In this document: positions 56,101 to 64,000 of the stretch, piece by piece | Numbering within the stretch: position 1 is the first letter of the stretch | Layout: each line of letters opens with the position of its first letter | Assembly: GCF_022201045.2 (NCBI RefSeq) | Contig: NC_068561.1 | Location: 24,310,501-24,374,500 of the forward strand | From: Citrus sinensis | Taxonomy: Eukaryota; Streptophyta; Magnoliopsida; Sapindales; Rutaceae | Direction of reading: 5' to 3' | Length of the DNA stretch: 64,000 bases | Made by a program: the position numbers and the translations under genes | The notes under the pieces: model-generated | Told to the model about the DNA's origin: nothing | Database searches by the model: none | Seen by the model: the letters and a program-made list of their open reading frames with translations, nothing else

Positions 56101-56395
56101 TCATCATCTCAAAATCCGAAGAAGCTAAACTATTTGACACTAGAGTTCCAATTTTTATCCTTAAAAATGAAACCCTGATTATGGAAATGAAAAATAAAAT
56201 TGTAAGAAAAACATACTTCTCACGAAAATAGGCGATGGGGGCGAGAATTGAGAGGGCAAGAAGATCGCGAAATACACAAAAGACAAGCTGATTGACTCCG
56301 ACATTGAGGGCTACTTTGGTAATTACATGATACCCTCCATTGAATAACTGCACCAAAGCCATCGCCCCATGAGCTCTCAATACCTCCCTCTCCAT
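53158..56395 (-). CDS. WAT1-related EamA-type transporter (At5g45370-like), 7 exons, 381 aa
   Basis: The exons in coding order are 56395-56217, 55181-55119, 55006-54890, 54776-54491, 54151-53996, 53606-53455 and 53350-53158. All have GT-AG borders with consistent phases, giving 382 codons with stop. The protein starts [31 protein letters not shown] and has the ten hydrophobic helices of the plant drug/metabolite exporter (nodulin MtN21) family in two EamA repeats; the second repeat includes [22 protein letters not shown] and [28 protein letters not shown]1 itself exports auxin from the vacuole; for this subgroup the substrate is unknown. The length equals that of its close Arabidopsis relatives. 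The region just downstream in transcription holds APY7 on the same strand. A partial dead copy lies at 57653-59449. Confidence 0.92.
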
Positions 56396-57652
56396 TGACA
56401 AGCTTTTGATTTTGAAATTTTTGGTTTCGTCGTGAAGTGTTCGTTGTTTTGCCTCAATGAAAAAATAAACCAAAAAACCAAAATATATATATATATGCAG
56501 AATGGAAGAAGAAGAGGTAGATAATACTAATAATAATGGGCGTGTCTGCGGATGTGACTGATACTCTTTTATTTACAAGGCAACAAATAAAGTAATAGTG
56601 ATTGAATTAAGTTGTCGCTGGGTTCGGACAGATTTTGTTTCAAATTATGCTGATTTTGACATTTTAATTATGCTTGTTAATTGTTATGTTTTGTCTTTGT
56701 CCTAATGGGGTTTCTTTGTTCAGTTGTTTGTTTTACTTCCCAATAACGCCACAACACGTTCGCTAATCTGTCAATTCATTAACTTATAATTGGCTAAGCA
56801 AAGTAGAAATTATCGAAATTTGGAAACAAATCCATTGAATTTTTTATTTTATTTTATTTTTTTCCAGTTTGCTTTTAATCAAAATTACTTCTCTATCAAA
56901 AGGAACGGGGAAAAAAAAATTAAAAATCACTCCACCAAACTTTTTAGGTACCCATGTGGATCTTTTTGGCCGTAAAAGTCAATATAAGTACAACTGTACA
57001 AGCAAGATACATTTTACAACTCAGTATGTTTTTTTTTTTTCGTTGTTATTATTTTTTCTAATATTATATTAATTTATTGATATATAAAAATATACAAACG
57101 ATGTGCCATATTTTATTAATTAAAAATACAACATTTATTAAAATTCTTGCTTAATTTAAATCTTTCTAAATTTTTAACGATCTTATACAATGAGTCATAT
57201 ATTATTAATATATGGATATAATTTAATTTTTAAATTTTTTATTTATTAACCAATAATCAATACTTAAATTTTTACTGAGGAGAAGTTCAATAGCCCCACA
57301 AATGAGTTGCTTCTTGTAAAATTAAATTACTGAAATTTACATCTCATCGGTGGATTGACTTTTGAAAATCGTTAACTTTTGAAACGTGCAACCGGCTCTT
57401 TACAGAATATGTGTCAAAGTGTTAGTGCAATCATTAAAAACAAATCATCAACGAGCATGTATGACTTTGAACTGTCGTTGAAGACATTTCTAAAACAAGC
57501 TTCAGAACCCAGGTTGGGACTTGCATGTTGGGTCAAATTAAAGAAGAAACGTTCAATTCTCTCGACAGAGGCAACTTAACTTAATTTTATATAAATCAAA
57601 CTAGGATTAAAGATATATCCAACATAGAAATAACAACATATTTGCTTAATCT
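56396..57652. other. Upstream region of the WAT1-related gene
   Basis: This contains the probable 5' UTR and promoter, with an (AT)n run at about 56484-56495. Further AT-rich DNA extends to the end of the neighbouring pseudogene. No gene is recognised; the frame at 57379-57579 has no visible domain. Confidence 0.4.
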
Positions 57653-59449
57653 CTAGACTTTGGAGAGAAAACCTGTCCTCTTTAGAAAGCAAGTACAGTT
57701 GTGTGATTTAAGTGAGGGATGCTTGCGAATGAAAGGTTCAGTGGCCTGAGTAACATGAGCAACAATATCCGGTGTAGCTTTTCTGTCTCTAGATCGAGGA
57801 TGCCCAAGGGACCAAATAAAAGTCCAGCGACAATTAGACATCCTCCGATCCTACAATACCGTCCAGATACAAAAAACACCAAGTGAGCTTACACTACCTT
57901 CGGCAAGAAGCCAACCAAATGAAAATTTCAACATACTAGAGTAATCGAACGAAAAACAACATGGCGTACGTACATTCCTCAATAGATAGGGCTTCCGAGG
58001 AAAAATTTGATAGAATGGCGGATGCTACAAGTTGAATTGGATTGTATAGTGCAACCAAAGCTGGTCTCGAGATCCTATTATACCAAGTCATGAATCCATG
58101 GTTGAATGCAGATGCAACAGCTCCCTGGAAAAGTATAGACAAATTTTGTAAAGCATTTCTTTATTTCAGACACATAAAAACGGATCATTACATACAGCTA
58201 AAACTTTCTAGATTGGATCATTAAGGAAAAAAAAAAATATATGCATCTATAACATGAGGAAACTTACAGCATATATGACTGCAAACAGTTCAGACTCTGT
58301 CAAACTCCAATCCGTTGACTCATTGGCCATAAAGAAGGTTGTTATTACGATGAATATAGCACCAAAGAAGTACGAATATGCTGTAACAGAGAGGCTGGCT
58401 GGATATTCCTTTAAAACTTGTGCCCGGATATGTTTACCGCAAGAAATTAGACCTCGGAAAGTATAGCTCAAGCATGAGTTGTGAGCAGAAACTGATCAGG
58501 AAATGCACAACAAGACATTATCAAGATGTAGTAGTAAGTCGTATTCATAAAAAATGAAGGGGCTATGATGGCAAAAATCATATAGTATCATCTAAATTTC
58601 AGTAAAATGATTCAGTAACCAACTCAGAAAGCACAGATATTTCTAATGAAACTTTACAGTCACAGTTGCAAGAACTTTCAGAAAATGAAAAAGTAACTAG
58701 TCTTAAGCAGGACAAGGACGCATGAAACCTTCGTCTTCTACCATCAACGTATATGCTTTTCCAAATAGTCTAATCGTTCTGAAATCCACAAGCAAAACGA
58801 ATGAATGAGGATTAAGCATAGTTTCCAAAGGCTACACCCAGTAATGTGATTGACATAGCAACGGCCTCAAAGAGATGTCACACAAATCACTTCAGACAGA
58901 AAGCAGCTTTAAGAATTGGAAATACACATTTGCGGACTTAAAGAAATGCATTAGACAATCAGCTGCAGAGGAAATTTATTGAAAATTTTCGTAAGAAATC
59001 TACCCATTTGTTTGTCGTGAAAGATTAATTAGCAAAAAGCTAAATCTATTTATCATTTTAGTTTTCCAAGCAGAATGGATCAGACTTCTGATGATGTTCT
59101 AAAAAGTAACTTAGAACCTATTTAATATTTCTGAAAATGCAACTTCATACACCCAGAAGTGAACTATATAATCCAGTACCGGGATAGCCAGAAGACTAGC
59201 CATGCAGATGCAGTTCCAATCATCCAATGATCAAGTCCAAGCTCCAGAAAACTAGACACTAGCCATCCAGCAGGTGCCAGTTGACCCCTTTCACTTATTT
59301 CGGTTTGTGTTACAAAGTCCTGGTTACTGCCTCCAAATAAAGCCGGGCCATGGAATAGAACCATTAGTATGGCACCAGAAACACAGATGACTGTACCTCC
59401 AACCTTTGCTTGACCTTCAGTTGTACCCAAATTCACCCTCTCTGAACTG
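57653..59449 (-). pseudogene. Partial WAT1-related pseudogene (exons 4-7 only)
   Basis: It is a diverged copy of the right-hand four exons of the gene at 53158-56395, in the same orientation. Remnants are exon 4 (about 59449-59177), exon 5 (about 58417-58262), exon 6 (about 58125-57975) and exon 7 (about 57850-57653), with related introns between. Lesions are visible: a deletion and frame change near 59225 inside exon 4; loss of the exon 5 acceptor (CAG changed to CCG at about 58417); a one-base deletion in exon 6 near LSKIFLG; and a frame change in exon 7. No counterpart of exons 1-3 is found, and similarity stops near 59480. It cannot make a full transporter. Confidence 0.85.
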
Positions 59450-60715
59450 CATGAACAAATTCATAATGAAATGGAACAAATTCATCTCCTTTGTTTGTTT
59501 GTTTGCTTGCTTACTTGGAACGTTTGCTTAGCTGCGGAGTGTCAAATAATAAGATTATGTTATGGTATGATACATGGATATTTTCTAAATTCATCCCCAA
59601 ATAAATGGTATTAGAATTAGACCTTAATAACTAGAATGTGATGGACTCGATTAATTGTCCGGGGTAGTGCTTCTTTCCTGCTAGCAGGAGTTCTGTCTGA
59701 GAAATTAAGCAGTACCACATATTTTAGAAAAGAATTTACTTCACTTAAACTTTTAATTTCTTAAGTCGAATACCTCAGTGTCCTAGTCCCACCCTCAAAA
59801 TTGTAAGTGGGGCTTCATTTAGAAGGAAACTAAATTATAAGGTAGTTGGAATGCATTATTGGGTTTGAAAATTATGTTTCAACTCTTTTAACATCTTTTG
59901 TAGTGCCTTTTCACTTGTTATCATCCGTTACATGCGGTATATCTTCGACAGCCTATATAATTAGATATTTATGATGTATTTCCCTCTTCCTTTGAATTTA
60001 TGAAAAACACAGAGTATATACTGAAAAATATGTAAATTATAAAAGCTTATTAGAAGTTAGGTTTGTTGGATAGATAATCTCACATTAATTAACTGAAAAT
60101 AAATCATGTGTTAGATAACAATCATCTAAGAGATCATGTCAATGGCAAATCAGCAATTACTAGGTCTCATGCAATCAACAACGTAGTTACGATGGTAAAG
60201 AAATCTGCAAGATCATCTCAATGAACACATGGATAGCAAGAAACTAAGTATGAAGAAAAGATTGGAATCAAACAGCCAGAGGAAAAGCATTAGATCCCCG
60301 ATCTCAAGGCTGGCCACATGCATATTTTGTCTTTATTATTGAATTATTTGCTGCCAAAGTAGGTATATAAATAGAATTACAATCCACACGTCATTATTTT
60401 TTTTAATTATGTAAGACATGTGTATAAATCTTTGTAATCTTCTTTGTGGAAATGCAACACGAGTATTAACACTTCATAAAATTCTTTATCATCATCTCTT
60501 TAGCTGACTTTTGCGTATAAGTTTTAGACTCGTACATAGTACTAATTAGAATCATACTCATGCGCAAGTGAGCCTATATTATCTTTTCACTTGGGTTCAT
60601 AATATTTTTTCACGTGATAAAGACTATGTAAAAAATCAGCCAAATGATAGGGGTGTTAAGAACCATATTGAGAATAGTTATTCAACTAAATATACAGGAT
60701 TTGGACAATCCTAAG

Positions 60716-61370
60716 CTCTTGTATTAATTTTTAAGTATAAGTTAGTCATATGAAATTTTAAAAGTTTTACCCATGTCCTATTTAAGGAAGATGATTTTCT
60801 CATATTATATAATACATGAACACAATAATACTTTATAGCATGCAATTTATTTATTGAACAAATATCTAATTGCAGATAATAACAGACTAAATTTATAAGA
60901 TTTGGACAATTTTTAACTGTTGAGTTAGTTTTTAAGTACAAGTTACCCTTAGAGAATTTTAAAAGTTTTACCCATGTCCCATGAGTCTTATTGTGGGATT
61001 AAGAGTGGATCCCATAGTAGTTCTCACCAAATTTAATGTTAGAAAATTTTAACGAGTCCCACGATAAAATCAAGTGCTCTATCATATGGTGGAACGTCAT
61101 TGAGCTATCCTATTAACTGTAAGACAATTCCACTCAAGTTTTTTTTTTTCTCCATAGTTTTAGATAATGATTTTCTGATGTGTATTTTATTGACCTAACA
61201 TGCACACAAGACTTGAGTTATCAACTCTTAAGTTAGTTTTTTAAGCATAAGTTAGTCCTATAGAATTTTAAAAGTTTTACCTATGTCCTGTTTAAGAAAG
61301 ATGATTTTCTCATATTATATAATACATGAAGGCAATAATACTTTATAGCATGCAGCTTATTTATTGTCAT
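60716..61370 (+). repeat. Three copies of a repeat of about 130 bp
   Basis: Related blocks start at about 60727, 60924 and 61225. All share TTAGTTTTTAAG-like, AATTTTAAAAGTTTTACC and ATGTCC text. The first and third also share GATGATTTTCTCATATTATA, AATACATGAA, CAATAATACTTTATAGCATG and TTATTTATTG. The middle copy is truncated where the inverted-repeat element begins. The third copy sits inside that element. Confidence 0.75.
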
Positions 61371-61619
61371 GTTGATACAGCAAAATTAGTTTGTCACTCG
61401 AGTCTTATGTGTATGTCGGTCAATAAAATACACATTAGGATATCATCATCTAAAATTAGGACAAAAAATTTGTGTCGAATTATCTTAAATAATTAAATGA
61501 TATTCTGTCATATGATAAGAGTATTTGATTTTATTGCAGGAGACGTTAAATTTTTTAACATTAAATTTTAGTGAGTACTGCTATGGGATCCAGTGCTGAT
61601 CCCACAATAAGACTCGTGA
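60979..61619. mobile_element. Foldback (MITE-like) element with long inverted arms
   Basis: The left arm (60979 to about 61235) and right arm (about 61383-61619) are imperfect reverse complements. The left reads GAGTCTTATTGTGGGATT...GGATCCCATAGTAG, and the right reads CTATGGGATCC...GATCCCACAATAAGACTC. An inner pair is TGTGTATTTTATTGACC against GGTCAATAAAATACACA. The spacer holds a copy of the local 130-bp repeat. The structure could fold into a hairpin of about 230 bp per arm. No coding sequence or certain target duplication is visible. Confidence 0.75.
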
Positions 61620-62113
61620 CACAACACCATTGAACTCTACTAGAGCCCCAGCATGCTGAACTGTTGAGACAGCCGCCACAACTTGTCTTAAACTGATGGA
61701 AGCTTGATACCATTAATTGAAAAGAAAGTTCTAAATATAAAATCACTTAGCTGCATTATGTAGACTATCTAATTAATTTATGAGTGATGATAGAGTCGTA
61801 AACTCTTGTATAAATTGATGTTACATCAATTTATTGGTTGAATGAAAATACAAAATAACAAAAATAATTTATGTGAGCAAAGAGATATTTAATTCAACAA
61901 ATGAATTAATGCCACATCAGTTTGTACAATAAAAATTTATACAAAAATTTGTGACCGTATCATTACTTTTAATTTATTGTGGTCGTGATAAATAAAAAAT
62001 ATTCATAAGATTTTTCTACAACATAAATATATTATTTCAATTTCGTTATCTGGGTAGTGCGTTTGGCAGCCTTTATAAATACCCCCTTCCAATATTCCAT
62101 TTTCATAGTAGCC

Positions 62114-63751
62114 ATGGACGCCTTCTCTTCCTCCACCTTATCAACATTACCATCTCATATACCACTCCTCTCTCAAACCAAAAAACCTCCACTATCGTTA
62201 CCATCATCGTCCTTATCGCAAAGAAAGACCTCATTATCATCATCATCGCAAAGAAAGACGTCATCATCATCATCATCGGCTAGGACAATGATAGTCAATA
62301 CAATCAACAATCTCTTCAACAACTTGATGATGATAAACTCTAATTATAAACTCCAACCATCTCTCGACCCAAAACGTGCACTTTCTAATAACTTTGCTCC
62401 AGTGGATGAGCTTCCTCCAACACAATGCCAGGTAATACAAGGGTCACTCCCATCTTGCTTGGACGGTGCATACATTCGTAATGGCCCTAACCAACAATAA
62501 CCTCCTCTTTCAGAGCCTTATCATCTCTTCGATGGTGATGGCATGCTGCACTGCATTAGAATCTCACAAGGCCAAGCCACCTTCTGTAGCCGCTGTGTCA
62601 AAACTTACAAAATACACCATTGAAAACACTGTTGGTTCTCCCTTTGTTCCCCGCGCCTTCTCTAGCTTCAGTGGCCCTCTTGCGTTTCTAGCATGAGCTG
62701 CTGTCCCTACAGCTCGTGTTCTCACAGGCCAACCTAGTATTAACAATGGATTTGGTCTAACAAACGCCAGTTTATCTTTCTTGGGAGACCATCTGTTTGC
62801 GATTTGTGAAGGTGATCTCCCATATGCTGTACGCTTGACGTCTAATGGTGACACCGAAACTTTGGGACGTCATGATTTTGATGAAAAGTCAGGGATGAAC
62901 ATGACTGCCCATCCGAAAAAAGACCCTGCAACAGACGAAACGTTTGCTTTCCGTTATGGTCCAATACCTCCGTTTGTGACACTTTTACTTTGATGCAAGG
63001 GGAGAGAAACAGATTGATGTACACATAGCAATGGCAGGACGTCACCCTCTTTTCATGCATGACTTTGCAATAACAAAGAAACATACCGTCTCTGTTGACA
63101 CCCAATTGAATATGTATTATACGGAAATGATTCTCCGAGGAGACTCTTTGCTGCATTCGGATCGAACCAAGGAGTCAAGAATTGGTGTCATTCCGCGATG
63201 CGCGAAAGATTCATTGCAAATGAGATGGTTTGACGTGCCGGGATTTAACAATATACATGCTATCAATGAATGGGATGAGGAGGACGGCAACGTAATCATT
63301 TTGGCACCAAACATATTATCTATTGAACAAGCATTTGGAAAAACAGAACTTGTTCCTTGTTTGATGGAAAAAGTGAGGATTGATCTCAGAACAGGAATAG
63401 TATCAAGGCATCCTATTTCAGCAAGAAATCTGGATATGGGGGTCATAAATCCGTGATATCTGGGAAAAAAGAACAGGTATCGGTATGCAGATAATATGTT
63501 TTTAAGAATACAAGATCCGGCGGTGTTGCGGCGAACACTGAAGCTGATGAAGATAATGGGTACGTGGTGTCGTATGTTCATGATGCGAAGACTGGTGAAT
63601 CAAAGTTCTTGGTGACGGATGCAAAATCACCTCATTTGGATATTGAGGCCGTAGTGAAGTCGACTCAGAGTGTGCCAACAGGTTCCCATGGCCTTTTTGT
63701 GAGGGAGATTGAACTTCGTAAACTTTACAAGTGCAAATATCCCATCACTTG
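62114..63751 (+). pseudogene. CCD4-like pseudogene
   Basis: It is a decayed paralogue of the CCD4 gene at 45189 and starts in the same way (MDAFSSSTLSTLPSHIPLL). Lesions are a TAA at about 62498 just after the RNGPN motif, an extra A near 62612 (ACAAAATACACC), a TGA at about 62694, a frame-changing deletion near 62980, a TGA at about 63454, and a deletion of around 200 bp near 63495 that removes the segment before the C-terminus. Pieces retained include FAITKKH, NNIHAIN and SHGLFVREIEL; in the last, the active gene reads FHGLF. Its leader is in frame with the body, unlike the gene at 45189. It is not expected to produce an enzyme. Confidence 0.9.
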
Positions 63752-64000
63752 ACAGATTTGCATTCAGGAAAGCTTAGGGGATCGTCAGCCTGAGAAACTA
63801 TGGTGAAAACATTGTGTGAAAATTATGAATCATAGATTGAAGACAAGGAAGAGCATTTTTTAAATAAAGTTGTAGCAAGAGCACAGCCAGTGGGGCAGAT
63901 TTTATGTAAAGTCATATCAAGACTCAGTTGATGTTGTTGTATGAGCATTCGATTTCCTACCTTTTAGTTACACTAATAAACATAAGCTTCTTTCAGAATT
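63752..64000. other. 3' flank of the CCD4 pseudogene
   Basis: Non-coding AT-rich sequence to the end of the window, with nothing recognised. Confidence 0.5.

Larger units (their letters stand above)
59480..62113. other. Intergenic region with foldback element
   Basis: About 2.6 kb of AT-rich DNA. The first 1.2 kb holds nothing I recognise. From 60700 to 61620 it contains a three-copy dispersed repeat and a large inverted-repeat element, listed separately. The last 70 bp before 62114 contain CTTTATAAATACCC, the former TATA region of the CCD4 pseudogene. Confidence 0.5.

Overview
The window is plant nuclear DNA from a eudicot, probably a woody rosid. A Citrus-like genome would fit the duplicated CCD4 genes, but the sequence alone does not prove it. 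The evidence is spliced genes with GT-AG introns, plant-only families (half-size ABCG transporter, WAT1/EamA carriers, CCD4, plant COG6, APY7), AT-rich intergenic DNA, and Ty3/gypsy retrotransposons of two plant lineages.

Left part (1-19602): one retrotransposon nested inside another. The outer element is a Tekay/Del-type chromovirus on the + strand. Its gag starts at 409, it ends with a chromodomain at 17482, and its 3' LTR is 17532-19597; its 5' LTR lies left of the window. It is split at 832/13371 by a complete Athila-type element on the - strand (833-13365, TSD GGATG, tRNA-Asp primer site, two 1384-bp LTRs that I read as identical). That element has an uninterrupted 1805-codon gag-pol. 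In the place where Athila elements normally carry an env-like gene it has three sense-strand ORFs: a small membrane/coiled-coil protein; a Cys/Arg-rich protein resembling the nucleic-acid-binding proteins of flexuous plant RNA viruses; and an intronless protein related to LOG, the cytokinin-activating enzyme, with a degenerate active-site motif. This accessory module is the most unusual content of the window.

Middle part (19598-36600): a five-exon ABCG14-like gene (cytokinin transporter family) on the - strand, flanked by two direct copies of a 2.6-3 kb non-coding segment (19598-22195 and about 31119-34140). The outer retrotransposon landed in the first copy, and the second still shows the empty site. 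The second copy also carries a short 5'-truncated LINE with an 18-bp TSD. The rest is AT-rich intergenic DNA with simple repeats and hairpins.

Right part (36600-64000): a normal gene row. COG6 (+, 11 exons; Golgi tethering) and a UP3-like stress-response A/B barrel protein (-) are convergent. They are followed by a CCD4-type carotenoid cleavage dioxygenase (+, intact catalytic body, frameshift in the N-terminal leader), apyrase 7 (-, two coding exons) and a seven-exon WAT1-related transporter (-). Beyond these lie decayed partial copies: a WAT1-related pseudogene (-) and a CCD4 pseudogene (+), separated by a roughly 640-bp foldback element.

No tRNA, rRNA or CRISPR array was recognised.
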